Shown in pieces: positions 11,642 through 22,309 of a DNA stretch of 64,000 nucleotides. Numbering within the stretch: position 1 is the first letter of the stretch; the number at the start of each line of letters is the position of its first letter. This DNA comes from Elymus sibiricus (Eukaryota; Streptophyta; Magnoliopsida; Poales; Poaceae), in contig CM077671.1 of assembly GCA_039707655.1 (NCBI GenBank), positions 245,410,595 through 245,474,594 on the forward strand, read 5' to 3'. Made by a program: the position numbers and the translations under genes. The notes under the pieces were generated by a model. It did not search any database and was not told the DNA's origin. It saw nothing but the letters and a program-made list of their open reading frames with translations.

Positions 11642-12310
11642 TCATCCGGACATGTAATCCTTGAAGTTTGCCATGAGACTTAGGTTCTTCATGATCTTCT
11701 CATGCTCGATGTCGAACAACTCATCTTCATCATAGTAGCCATGTTCCACATTGTCATCATCAAGTGGGAAATCCTCGTCACAAGGAACAAGAGATTCGTT
11801 AGGGTTGTGATCATGACAATTTTCAAATTTATGAATTCGAATGGCTTCTACAATGATGTTGTTGATAGTTATGACATATCCTTTAGCACGCATAAGGTCT
11901 CTAAGCTCAAATAGATAGTCATCAAACTTTGGATCACTAGGCATCATTTTGTGAAAGACAATAGTTTTATGAAGAATTTCATCAAGATTACTCAATGAGT
12001 AACTTGGATATTGTTTCTCCAAGTCATTCCACAAAGTATAAGCACATTCAAAATTCTTCATTTGATTGAGCACTATCCTAGGCAATCCTCTAACGATAAG
12101 ATTAACAGTTCTAAGATTGCATAGCATATCTATTTCCTCTTCGTGTGTGGGATGTAAAGGATCAATGGGAGGTACATAGGGGCTCTTAACATACTTGCTT
12201 AAATGAAATTCATTGAATAGCTCAAGCATCTTATATTTCCATTGACTATAGTACTCCCCATCAAGAATAGGCACTCTACAACTCAAACTTCCTATACTAG
12301 ACACATCCAT
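11642..12310 (-). pseudogene. Gag portion of the Maximus-like polyprotein, lacking the zinc knuckle
   Basis: The 222-codon Copia gag segment (UBN2/gag-polypeptide type) starts MDVSSIGSLSCRVPILDGEY, shortly after the primer-binding site. It ends with an in-frame TGA at 11642-11644, only a few codons before the protease DSG motif. The usual CX2CX4HX4C knuckle and the start of protease are absent, so this copy seems to have an internal deletion as well as the stop. It would form the particle shell if intact. Confidence 0.8.
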
Positions 12311-12351
12311 CTTCCTCCACGGTGATGAAACCGATGCAACGGAGACTAATA

Positions 12352-12362
12352 CTCTGATACCA
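12352..12362 (-). promoter_or_regulatory. Primer-binding site of the Maximus-like element
   Basis: On the minus strand TGGTATCAGAG follows the LTR end (CCCTCA) after two bases. It is complementary to the 3' end of plant initiator methionine tRNA, the standard Copia primer. Confidence 0.85.
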
Positions 12363-13170
12363 ATTGAGGGATCACTAGAAGTGTGTGTCTAGAGGGGGGT
12401 GAATAGACTACTTGCAAGAATTAAAACCTAACCTTTTCCCAAGTTAATTGGTTGGCAGATTTTTTAACAATTATAGCAAGTCAAGTACACCCTACACATG
12501 CATGTCAACAAGTATGGCAGCGGAAAGTAAAGTCATTGCACATGAAGTTAAGGAGTTGAGATAGGGAGATCAAATGCATGAGGGACATGGAGATTTTTCC
12601 CGTGGTTCTGATAGGTGGTGCTATCGTACGTCCACGTTTATGGAGTCTTCAACCCACGGAGGATAACGGTCGCGAGAGTCCACGGAGGGCTCCACCCATA
12701 AGGGTCCACGAAGTAGCAACCTTGACTATTCCATAACGGCTTCCGTCCACGAAGGACTAGCCTCACTATGGGTAGATCTTCACGAAGTAGGCGATCTCCT
12801 TGCCCGTACAAACTTCTTGGTTCAACTCCACAACATGAAGTAGGAGGCTCCCAAGCGACACCTAACCAATCTAGGAGGCACCACCCTCCAAAAGGTAATA
12901 GGCTCGGCAATGTCGATGAACTCCTTGCTCTTGTGCTTCAAGATGATAGATTCCTCAACACACAATCACTCTCTCACCGATTTGGCTATGGTGGAAGAGA
13001 TTGATTTGGTGGAAATCAACTTGGGGAGGCTAGAGATCAAGATTCGTATGGATGGAGTGGAATAGCTTAATCTCAACACATGAGTAGGTGGCTCTCTCTC
13101 AGAAAATTGGATGGGGCAAGTATGGAATAGTTCTAAGTGCTTCTCTTTCGAGTAGGTGGTGGTGAAGAGG

Positions 13171-13179
13171 TATATATAG
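13171..13179 (-). promoter_or_regulatory. TATA box of the Maximus-like LTR
   Basis: CTATATATA on the minus strand, immediately downstream of the palindrome array. The equivalent CTATATATA occurs in the solo LTR near 38690. Confidence 0.6.
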
Positions 13180-13211
13180 CCATCCCCAAAAATCCAACCA
13201 TTACACCTAAA

Positions 13212-13690
13212 GTGACCAACTCGGTGACACCGAAGTATAAAACTCGGTGGTACCGAAGTGACCAAAAGGCAGCAACTTTTGAATCTCGGTGAGACCGATA
13301 CAGAAATCTCGGCGGTACCGATTAGGTGACCAACGGTCAGATTGCACAACTCGGTGAGACCGGTTCTCAAATTTCGGTGGTACCAATTCTTGACAACGGC
13401 TAACCAGAAAGTTGGTCCAAACTCGGTGAGACCAATTCACAAAACTCGGTGGTACCGATTCTTGAGAATGGCTAACCAGAAAGTTGGTCCAAATCTTGGT
13501 GAGACCGATTGGCAAAACTCGGTGGTACTGATTCTTGAAAATAGGATACCCGAAAGTTGGCAACTGATCTCGGTGGCACCGAATGGAATGATGGTAGTAC
13601 CGAGATGCTAGGGTTTGGCATGGGATCTGTCTAGGGTTTGAATCTCGGTGAGACCGAATAGGAATTGTTGGTCTTACCGATTTGAGTGGT
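13212..13690 (-). repeat. Array of about twelve TCGGTNNNACCGA palindromes in U3
   Basis: Imperfect 13-bp palindromes recur every 20-50 bp, in two main forms: CTCGGTGAGACCGA and CTCGGTGGTACCGA, with a CTCGGTGGCACCGAA variant. Examples are near 13220, 13244, 13284, 13307, 13350, 13422, 13446, 13496, 13519, 13569 and 13642. All lie on the upstream side of the TATA box. The solo LTR has the same arrangement at about 38330-38660. Confidence 0.8.
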
Positions 13691-14040
13691 AGGGTTCTAG
13701 ACAGAGTATTTGTGGGAGAGTTTGTGGGTGTTTTTGGTGACTATCACTTGTGCACGTGGAGCATCTTGTTCACCAACAGTACCTTACCCCATTTTAATAG
13801 TATTGGCTTTCCTATGGACTCAAAGTGATTTCTCACAAAGTAAAATGTAGAGTCCTCTTCCTTGAAGCTTGGCCAATCCATTTCCTTGCATCTAGGGGTT
13901 TCTCCTCACAATCCTTTTTGCCAACCCATCTCTCTCTATGGACTTTCACCTGAAATACACTAGGTAGAAATATTAGTCCAAGAGACAATGTATGTTGTCA
14001 TGAATTATCAAAACCACCAAGGGAGCATGTTGTGCTTTCA

Positions 14041-14435
14041 GGCTCTCATGCAAAAGCCTAACTATATGTGCATTCCTAGGAAAATGTAATAAATACAAAG
14101 AAAGAGATAGAAAGAAGGTGCAAAAAAGTAGTACTTTTATAGTCAACCTTATAGTTGACCTTATTGTATGTGTGGCTATAAGTGATGACTATATGTGACA
14201 TGAAACATCATATAGCCAGCAGTTGGCTATACTATTAACCATGCCCTAAGTCCAAGCCTCCAAGGGGTGCACAAATCTGAACATTGGGAAAGGCTTTTGC
14301 AAGACTGCTATGTTTCCCGCCTCTAGCTAGCTAGGTCGTGAGCTCGGTCCCTAAGAAATCATTAGTGCTAGTAATTGTTTATCACGATTGGTTCTTCTAG
14401 AGACGGAACATGATTCCACACTTCCTCCTAGTCAT
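14041..14435. other. Unassigned sequence between the Maximus-like element and the LINE
   Basis: No gene is seen. An AT-rich stretch with GTCAACCTTATAGTTGACC palindromes (about 14141-14160) and a TTGGCTATACTATTAACC end near 14225 resembles one end of a MITE. The opposite terminal repeat was not found. Confidence 0.3.
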
Positions 14436-15255
14436 TTTTTTTAAAAGGAGGAATGCCCCTGCCTCTGCATCTGAGTGATGTATGCAATCATATTATTAAT
14501 GAAAAGGTTCAAGTAGTCTGCAATCCGGTAAACCTCACAAAGGAGCGAAAGTAAAAAAGAGCTGAAAATGAGCCACAACCAGCAAAAAACAGACCAAGAT
14601 GACTAAACACCTAGGCTATTATTAGACCGGCATTCAAGTCGGTTATAAGTATCCCATGTGACCGTCTCCCACCGATTGCACCCACTAGCCATAAGCTCCT
14701 TGGCTACCGCATGACTGAGCAACGACCACGTACGGATCCAATTAGTGGCTCTGTAGATGACCTGCATAAAATTAATAAGATGTTGTCTGTTAAGTATCAT
14801 GTCATTTCTGAAGTTTCATATAGCCCAAAGTAATGTACATACTCATATGTGAATATGTCCATCAATACTTGCCTCAACTCTATTTAGCCACGTTTCAAAT
14901 AACGTGTTAATATTTTCTGGCGGGCTGACATTGAAGGCTACATGAATCATACACCATAAAAGCTTGGCTAGTGGACATTTGAAAAAGAGGTGTTGTATTG
15001 TTTCATCCCGATATTAAAAACTACATCGTTTACTACCCTTCCACCTTCGTTTTCGTTTTGTAAAGTTGTCCTTAGTCCGAATCACTCCCTTGTGTACAAA
15101 CCACATGAAGATCTTGATTCTTAAATGTACTTTAGTTTTTCACAAATATGAGTTGATTTGGGGATTGGGCCAAAGTATATTAAGTCTAAATACATAGATT
15201 TTATGGAAAATATCCAATTCATGGATAACTTCCGGTGAATCGTATCACGTTCATC
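14436..15255 (-). pseudogene. LINE 3' end: RT C-terminal zinc-finger region and 3' UTR
   Basis: On the minus strand a degraded frame reads KVHLRIKIFMWFVHKGVIRT, then KRCSF with the second zinc-finger Cys replaced by a stop, then HLFFKCPLAKLLW. This is the zf-RVT region that ends plant LINE ORF2 proteins, and the last open piece is 14800-14603. The 3' UTR ends in GGGGCATTCCTCCTTTTAAA and an A-rich tail at about 14436-14444. The 5' part continues at 18181 beyond an inserted MULE. Confidence 0.8.
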
Positions 15256-15498
15256 AAAGGAGCTAAACCACATTAGCGTCATAGCTCCCGAAAAACCACC
15301 ACTTTACAAAACGTGACACTTTGCACTGCACCAAAATTTTGACAGTGACAAAAACACAGATGGTAGATGCTAAGCGATTTGATGACATCATTAATCAATC
15401 GGACCCACTCGTCAGGCTCAGTTGGCAGGAAAAAAATGCCACCTAGGCAAATTGACTTGGCCTTCTTCAGGGGACGCGCTCCGCCCTTGGCACAACAC

Positions 15499-15720
15499 GA
15501 CGAGCTCGTGGGCGTCCCAAAGAGTATCACCCAGCCCGGCAAGCGACTGCCCCGCCTCTGGCCCCTGCACGTGCGACAGCAGCCTGCACGATCATGGAGA
15601 TGAGCCCGCCGACGTCCACACCGACCAGCTGCTCTACCGTGGCCGCCTGACCCAGCCCTGTTCACAGCACCATGGCAGCCTCTACATGGGGTCCTTGTTG
15701 CCATGAAATTTCTGCAATGG
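15499..15720 (-). pseudogene. Captured gene fragment resembling the N terminus of MCAfunc-domain proteins
   Basis: On the minus strand a splice-acceptor-like CTCCATTGCAG near 15711-15721 is followed by a frame containing GLGQAATVEQLVGVD and VGGLISMIVQAA. From memory this resembles the start of MID1-complementing-activity-like plant proteins. A stop after ATGGTGCTG and loss of similarity downstream show it is not functional. With GC-rich upstream sequence (17401-17940) it looks like a captured 5' UTR, intron and first coding exon. Identity of the donor gene is an inference. Confidence 0.45.
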
Positions 15721-15816
15721 AGATACTAGAACAGATCAGTACACCGGCAAACACACAACATGAAAGCCGGCAGCATGCAACCATCAGATGTTGGCATCGT
15801 CTTCCCCTCTGCGTCC

Positions 15817-17383
15817 TTTTTTTTTAAGGTCACCGGGGGAGGGCAAGGCCCTCCACCTGAATTGTATTCAATTTTGCCTATAAGGCTTTGCAGCCTCGCA
15901 AGATAGGTTCAAGTGAATCAGAAGTACAGGGGACACAAGAAAGAAAAGATAAACAAAAAACGCACGCCAACAACACACATAACAGGAAGAACATGGAAGG
16001 AAAACACAACAAAGAGCACCATAGGAGAAAACTAGCAACATTGGCCAGCCGGACCAAACCACGACACTGCACCATCGATGCAATCGAAAGGCTCCACGCA
16101 TCCAAGACTGCACAACACCGCGACACAGGACCTGTGTCGCGAGGCACAGTCGAAGGCCACGCAAGGCCGAGACGATGCCACGGCACCTATGTGCCACCGG
16201 CATAGTCGAGGGGCATCGCCTAGCAAACCAAGGCATAGCACTGCATCGTCGACACAATCAAAAGGCACCTCACAACCAAGACTGCACAACGCCGTGACAC
16301 CACCTGTGTCGGGGGTACATTCGAACGGTTATGCGACGCTGAGACGACGCCATGACACATGTGTGCCAGCAGCGTAGCCGCAAGGCACCGCCAAGCAGAG
16401 ATGCACCAGGAACACTCGAGCACGACACACACCACCGTCGACCCCAGACCGGCCGCACCACCACCACTGACCGCCCACCTCAAACTAGCCAAACACCACC
16501 CCAAACCTCAGGCAAGCAGCATGGACCAGCATCTCCTAAGACAGGCGCCACCAAGGTGGTAAAACGACGTCAAGGACGCCGCCGCCGTCTGATCCAGTAG
16601 CTGGATCTAAGGCTTTCGCCCAGAGAATGAACAGAGTAGACGTGGTACCAATGCCACACACAACGGCACCTCTAAGGAGGGATCCGACGCCAAGAACGTC
16701 GCTGCTGCCAGTGCCGACCGAAGTCAACACAGGGCTTTCACCCGTAGCATCACCCGCGCCACCCCTTTGCCGAGCCACATCGTTGCTGAAATCAGAGCCA
16801 CCACCGCACGAAGGAAACCACAGTGCGCCGAGGGGAGCCAGATCCGCAGGAGGACGCAAGCAGAGGAGGCCCTTCGCATGCCCGACATGGATCTGGCCGG
16901 GGGAGATGAAAATGGCTGGCCACTGGCCCCGCCTCGCCCCCACGCCACCCGAGTAGCCGCAGGAGGTGGCACGAACAGCCGCAGACGCCCACTGTTGAGG
17001 ACCCGCACCGCCCGCGGTGACCAGATATGGCCGCAGTCCCACGACGGTCCCAGATCGGGCCCGACACCTGCCTACGGAGCACCGCTGCATTCTTGACCCT
17101 CGCCCGCCCACGCGCGCCCCCGCGCCACCGAGGCACCTCGTCGCGCGCCGCACCGCAGCGCGCCCGACGCCTCTGCTCGGCCAAGCGCCCCGCGCCGCCC
17201 GAAGCCTTGCAAGAGGGAGAGAACAAGGCCCGCCGCCGCCGACGCCGCGCGGGCTTTGCCCGGCGGCGCTTGCCGGCGGCGGCGGGGGGAGGAGCTAAGG
17301 TGCTGGGGAGGTCCGGCGGCTAGGGTTTCGCACCCGGGCCGCTCGCGGGAGAGCGGCACGGGGCCTATCGTTCTCCTAGGTCC
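15817..17383 (-). mobile_element. Non-autonomous non-LTR retroposon nested in the MULE
   Basis: On the minus strand it starts GGACCTAGGAGAACGATAGG, has a very GC-rich leader, and ends CCCCCGGTGACCTT plus an A run (T run at 15817-15825 on the plus strand). It is flanked by a 17-bp duplication, TCTTCCCCTCTGCGTCC (15800-15816) and TCTTCCCCTCTGCCTCC (17384-17400), with one mismatch. No reverse transcriptase is present, so it was probably moved by a LINE. The overlapping GC-rich frames are not considered genes. The 36990 region has a related 3' end. Confidence 0.7.
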
Positions 17384-17400
17384 TCTTCCCCTCTGCCTCC

Positions 17401-17956
17401 TCACGCGGCTGCCTCCCCCCTCAGATCCTCGCCACCGCCGCATGCCCCAAATCCGGCCCATCGCCCCAGACCATCGCGCCCCACAATCCGCGGGACTGTC
17501 GCGCCCTCGAAATCCGCCGAGACGCTGCAACCTAAAATCCACCGGACCCCAAATTCGCCGAGCCACCCGCGGCCCCAAAATCCGTCGGGCCGCCGCGCCC
17601 TTAGTAGCCGCAGCTGGGCGCATCTTGCTAGGGCCGCCGCGACATAGGAGATTCGAGATTCGAGAGTGGGGAGAAGAGAGGGGATCGGAGGCTGACCTCT
17701 CCCGCCATCGTTCTCCAAACGCCGCCACAAGTCGCCCGCGAGAGTGAGGAGAGGCCAGCGATGTGGAGACAGAGCAAAGCATGCGACGGCCGTATCCGCG
17801 CCCCAGCGCCTCCACGAGGGCGTTGCTCCGCCGCTGGCCTGGACAGGGCTGGCCACTACGACCCGATCCGTCGACAGCTTCTTTTTGTGCCTACTTAGAA
17901 GAGATGCACATATGGTGTTTGATGAAATGCCCTGAGGAGAGAGGAGAGGAGAAAGA
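17401..17956. other. GC-rich interior of the MULE (probable captured 5' region)
   Basis: Between the nested retroposon and the right inverted repeat. On the minus strand it reads as a GC-rich leader that would join the fragment at 15499-15720 once the retroposon is removed. No conserved protein was recognised. Confidence 0.4.
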
Positions 17957-18180
17957 AGAAGACCAAGTCAATTTGCCTAGGTGGCATTTTTTTCTGCCAA
18001 CTCAGCCTGACGAGTGGGCTCGGCTGATTAGTGACATCATCAAATCGCTTAGCATCTATCGTCAGTGTTTTTTGTCACTGACAAAATTTCAATGCGGTGC
18101 AAAGTGTCACGTTTTGTAAAGTGATGGCTTTCTGAGAGCTATGAAGCTAATGTGGTGGTTTTATGCATTTAACTCTCATC

Positions 18181-18515
18181 GGAGAGGTGAACGTCCATCA
18201 GCCTCTGCACGAGATGTAACCAATTGTCCCTCGGTCTCTGAGACCTCCTGAACTGTATATTTAGAGGAATAGACTGTAATATTGTGCTAACGTAAGCATC
18301 CTTATGTTGTACAATATTATAAAGGGAAGAATATTTTATGGCTAGTGACGCCTTTCCTAACCATGTACCTTCAGTGAAGTTAACGTTTCCAATGATAAAT
18401 TTAGTTCTTTGAAAGAAGGCTACTTTCGTCCTCATAAGGCCCTTCCAGAAAGGTGAGTCCATGACCCTTGGGTCTTACGGATAACCGAGCTAGTGTCTTA
18501 GAGTGCAGATACTAT
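18181..18515 (-). pseudogene. LINE ORF2 fragment, upstream part of the LINE split by the MULE
   Basis: The minus-strand frame MDSPFWKGLMRTKVAFFQRT ... TWLGKASLAIKYSSLYNIVQ ... NWLHLVQRLMDVHLSDES is the region preceding the zf-RVT domain of plant LINE reverse transcriptases. It joins in order and orientation with 15255-14436 across the MULE. Further upstream coding is lost near 18515. Confidence 0.75.
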
Positions 18516-18964
18516 ACGTATTTCACCAAACGCTACTTTTTAGTATTGCTCACCAAACAATGCTGGGGAGCATGGTCCCTGCAGCATTGAACATAGCTCC
18601 GTCCCTGTCACAAGGCATTACACAAATATCTTAAGGTCACTATGCGCTATAAGCTTGGAGCTTTCACAATTAATTGAGGTGTTTAATTTGAGTTTTTTTC
18701 CATGATTTTGACTGGGTAGTCGACCAACCAAGCCTTGGTTGGTCCACTTGGCCAGCGCGCGTTATTTTGACTAAATATCTACGATTTTGCTCTTCTCTCT
18801 CATCAGCGCTCACGTCTATGATGAACGGTTTCTCTGACCACGCGGAAGTGCCGCTATGGAGACGACTTGCACCTACATATGATGGCGATCCAACCGAAAG
18901 CAGGGTGAAGCATCCTCTCCCTTCATTCTTGAAGGCAAAATAAATAACCGAGAGGAGATGCGCC
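18516..18964. other. Unassigned sequence left of the solo LTR
   Basis: Low-copy-looking sequence with no convincing reading frame. It is continuous with 20539 onward once the solo LTR and one copy of its target duplication are removed. Confidence 0.4.
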
Positions 18965-20533
18965 TGATACTTGTGATCTGCATTGGGTTTTCCATGAAGA
19001 GGAACGGGTAATTGCAGCACAAAGTGGGTAAGTATTTCCCTCAGTTATGAAACCAAGGTTTATCGAACCAATAGGAATACCAATCCTCAACCGTCTTCAG
19101 CGGATGCACACAAAAGAGCAAACAACTTGCACCCAACGCGGGCAAGAGGGTTGTCAATCCCCTTGATCTCGTTATTTGCAAGTAAATGAGTTTTGTAGAT
19201 AATTGTAAATTGCAAAATAAAATAAAAGAAAAATAAAGGCAACAAGGTGATAGTAGCGTTTATGAATTTATAAGTGAATAGACCTGGGGGCCATAGTTTT
19301 CCCTAGCGGCATCTCTCATGTAGGCAACATACGGTGGGTAACAAATTACTGTTGGGCAATTGATAGAAAAGTGGATAGTTATGCGATTTTCACGACAATG
19401 ATCATGTGTATATAGGCATCACGTCCATAAAAAAATAGGCCGACTCTTGCCTGCATCTATTACTATTACTCCACTTCAAGAGCGCTTCTATGCTTGCCTC
19501 TCTACGTATTAAGTTCATGACAAACAGAGTAATGCATGGAGAACGATGACATGATGTAGACAAAGTAAACTCAAGCAATATGAATAAACCCCATCGTGTT
19601 ATCCTTAGTAGCAACAACACAAAGACGCAACTTGTCCCCTTCTGTCACAGGGATATAAAAACTCGTCAGGTTGAACCTACTACAACGCACCTCTCTCACT
19701 GAAGAAAGATCAATCTACTTGGCCAAAGCAAATCAATAGATCGGAGAGAATTACGAAGCTATAATGATCATGCAAATAAGAATCATAATATATATCAGAG
19801 GTGACTCAAATACTTTCATGAATAATCTAAACATAAACCTACAATTCATCGGATCCCAACAAACGCACCGCACAAAAGGATTACATCGGATAGATCAAAG
19901 CGAAGATGCGATGATCATTGTATTGAAGATCAAGAGATAGACAGATTGCCATCTAGGTACTAGCTATGGACCCATAGGTCTGTGGTGAACTACTCACACA
20001 TCATCATGAGGGCAGCAAGGTTGATGAAGAGGCCCTCCGTGATCGATCCCCCCTCCGGCAGGGTGCCGGAACGGAGCTCCAGATGGCCTTGCAACGAAAC
20101 AGAGACTTGCGACGGCGTAAAAAGGGTTTTGGGACTGTCTCTAGGGTTTTCATGATATATGAGAATTTATAGGCCAGAGAACGAGGTCGGGGGAGCCGCC
20201 AGGGGCCCACAAGCCATCAGGGCGCCCCCAGGGCGCGCCCTATTGGCTTCTGGGGCCCTGGTGTGGCTCTCGGCTTCCTTTCGAATCTCCCAGGTCTTCT
20301 TTTGGTCCAGAAAAAATCATCAAAAAGTTTCATGACAATTGGACTTCGTTTGGTACTGTAAACCTGAGAAGTGAAAAACATGCAGAAAACATCAACCGGC
20401 ACTGGGCACTGGATCAATAGGTTAGTGCTCAAAAATATTATAAATTGGTAAATAAAGATCCAAAAAATATCCTAGAATGATAATATATCAGGATGGAACA
20501 ATCAAAAATTATAGATATGTTGGAGACATATCA
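18965..20533 (-). mobile_element. Solo LTR with intact target duplications
   Basis: Single LTR of 1569 bp, with plus-strand ends TGATACTTGTGATC and GAGACATATCA. It probably reads on the minus strand as TGATATGTCTCCAACATATC onward, a common Triticeae LTR start. GCGCC flanks it on both sides (18960-18964 and 20534-20538). No internal domain is present, so it arose by LTR-LTR recombination of a full element. A TATA-like region lies near 20155 (TATAAATTCTC on the minus strand). Confidence 0.85.
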
Positions 20534-20538
20534 GCGCC

Positions 20539-22255
20539 ACATCACAAGGTCGTCGTTGATGGCTGCATAACCCGAATTTGGCCGCAGCTAGCTGAACTCC
20601 CACACCCCGGGGATGCTCTCTCTCCCCTTTTTCCTTGTGTTGGATCGATTGGAGGATGTAGCTGGGGTCGGAGGCCGTCGTCCATTTATGTATGTTGGCT
20701 TCGCAGTCGTTGCTTTGCTAGTTCCTAGGGAGAGACGAGAAGGGCCGCTTTGCTACTTTTGGGAGTGTGACCCTAGGTTATGGCGTTGGTTCGTCCGACT
20801 GTTGTGTCGCTATGTTGCTCTACCTTTTTCTAGCTATTATTGCGGCTTCCCATACCAAACCCCTCAGGCCCCGGTAGCGAAGTGAGCCGCAAGATGGTGC
20901 TCTAGCTTCTCATCGAGTTTGCACTGGGCATGCACTTTTCCACACTTGTTGCATTGACGAGATTGGGCAGAGCGTGGACATCGTCTGCTCCTCCGTGTTG
21001 GACCTCAACTGTTTCGGCAAGGCCGTCAAGCTCACGAGGTTACCCCTTTTTTCTGTCATCGATAGTGTAACGCTGCCATGACGAATGAATGATGGCATGG
21101 CCTCGTGGGTGCTGATTTTGGTCGTGCAGGAACGATGACAGATGAGTTGAGAAACTTCCTCGAGGTCAACCTGCAAAAGATGAATGAGTGAAAGAAGATC
21201 AAGTTCATTGTCGGTATCATGGAGCCCAAGGTTGGGTTCCACATCACCCAGGCTACCAGAATCTCTTGCCAGTCCTGTGGAGGAACTGCTTCATGTCGTG
21301 CGAATGCAATTCAATTAGTTCATCAACCAACTGGAATGTTTCTCCTCCATTTAGTTTTTGTTTGGGGATAGGCCAGGAGGAGGGGTCCTGTTATGTTGAA
21401 TCCTGGGATTCATGCTGATGTGGGTGTTTGGTCGGTGGGTTTTGGGTGACATGTTTATGTTTTGATTTGATGGATATTTGGGTTTACGGATGTTGCGCTG
21501 GTGTGCGAGTGCTATGGTGCGTTCTTGCATTGTGGAGTGTGGTGTGGATAGTCTCTTTATTAGGGGTGCCGCCTCACGGATTTGTCTATTGTTGTGTGTT
21601 TGTTTTTTTAGAGAAAAGGCAATCGCCCGACTTTATAAATAAAGCCACACGGCAGAGTCTATTGGTGTGTTTTTGTTCACTAGAGTACTTCAGTTTCTTT
21701 GTTCCTCTGTTGCATATGCCTTTGTTTTTGTGCATGTGACTGACCCGTGTTCTGCTGGTACAAGGAACCCTGGCACAATCTTAGAATGATCGCGGCACTT
21801 AAAAACAATAGCGACAGCATTGGCTAGACACACGAAAAATGAGCAACTATCAGAGAGACACTCGGAGGCAAAGCGCACATACGCTTCTAGTAAAGAACTA
21901 AAGATGCTTCCTCAGGTCACAAGTTGCAACAGGTAAAGAACTAAAGAACTAAAGATGCTTCCTCAGGTCAAATGCCACCCGGCCACTCCGGTCGTTCTCA
22001 AATGCAAAGGTCCCTGTTGTTATTAGACTCAACTGCTACTGTATATGGACCCATGCACAATCGCCTAGTCAAATTTGAAGACAACCTAGCACCCCACTCT
22101 TCGTCTTGCCTTTGCCCTTTTTTAGCCACTGCTGATTTGTTTTCACTCTCATTCATCTTTGTTCATCATCTCTCATTTATTTTTGTAGGTAAGCCATAGC
22201 CTCTCCTTGTAAGGTTACCTTCACTCGTCCGGGCCTCAGCTAGAAAATATCTTAT
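20539..22255. other. Intergenic stretch with LINE-like 3' relic and short duplication
   Basis: No supported gene. TTTTTTTAGAGAAAAGGCAA at about 21604 followed by CCGACTTTATAAATAAAGCC is the reverse of a typical LINE 3' end, so a LINE tail lies in minus orientation. A 28-bp block (AAAGAACTAAAGATGCTTCC ...) is duplicated at about 21893 and 21944. Confidence 0.45.
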
Positions 22256-22303
22256 ACTCCCTCCGTAAACTAATATAAGAGCGTTTAGATCACTGTTTTT
22301 AAT
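22256..22303. mobile_element. Half of a Stowaway MITE
   Basis: ACTCCCTCCGTAAACTAATA followed by TAAGAGCGTTTAGATCACT is one terminal half of a Stowaway MITE. The opposite half is missing. Confidence 0.65.
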
Positions 22304-22309
22304 CCAAAA

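Larger units (their letters stand above)
5762..14040 (-). mobile_element. Maximus-like Copia retrotransposon (3' LTR interrupted by the left element)
   Basis: Minus-strand order: 5' LTR 14040-12365, primer-binding site, gag/pol reading frame 12310-8372, about 2 kb of noncoding 3' region, polypurine tract, 3' LTR from 6350. The 3' LTR is cut at 5762 by the Gypsy-like element, so only 589 bp are in the window. The two LTRs show about three mismatches over those 589 bp and no indels, so insertion was recent. The family name rests on the LTR start (TGAAAGCACAACATGC) and the long 3' noncoding region. The right flank begins GGCTC (14041-14045), and its partner duplication is off the window. Confidence 0.85.
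12365..14040 (-). repeat. 5' LTR of the Maximus-like element (1676 bp)
   Basis: The LTR begins at 14040 on the minus strand with TGAAAGCACAACATGC and ends at 12365 with GATCCCTCA, so it has TG...CA termini. A TATA box (CTATATATA on the minus strand, 13171-13179) marks the U3/R region. Directly upstream of it lies an array of short palindromes. Its 3' 589 bp match the interrupted LTR at 5762-6350 almost perfectly. A more diverged relative is the solo LTR at 37970-39514. Confidence 0.9.
15256..18171. mobile_element. Mutator-like (Pack-MULE-type) element with long terminal inverted repeats
   Basis: Inverted repeats of about 190-220 bp lie at about 15256-15478 and 17957-18171. They share CATTAGC, CACTTTACAAAACGTGACAC, AGATGCTAAGCGATTTGATG, CCACTCGTCAGGCT and ATGCCACCTAGGCAAATTGA. 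Candidate 9-bp target duplications are ACGTTCATC (15247-15255) and ACTCTCATC (18172-18180), with two mismatches, inside the LINE reading frame. Minus the nested retroposon, the element is about 1.3 kb. It encodes no MURA transposase and carries a plant-gene-like fragment. Confidence 0.8.

Noticed and set aside
14041..14250. Complete MITE next to the Maximus-like element
   Set aside because: Only one plausible end was found. The left terminal repeat and target duplication are missing.
16536..17815. Several long GC-rich frames on both strands within the MULE
   Set aside because: They overlap each other in many frames, are Arg/Pro/Ala-rich and cross retroposon boundaries. GC bias explains them.
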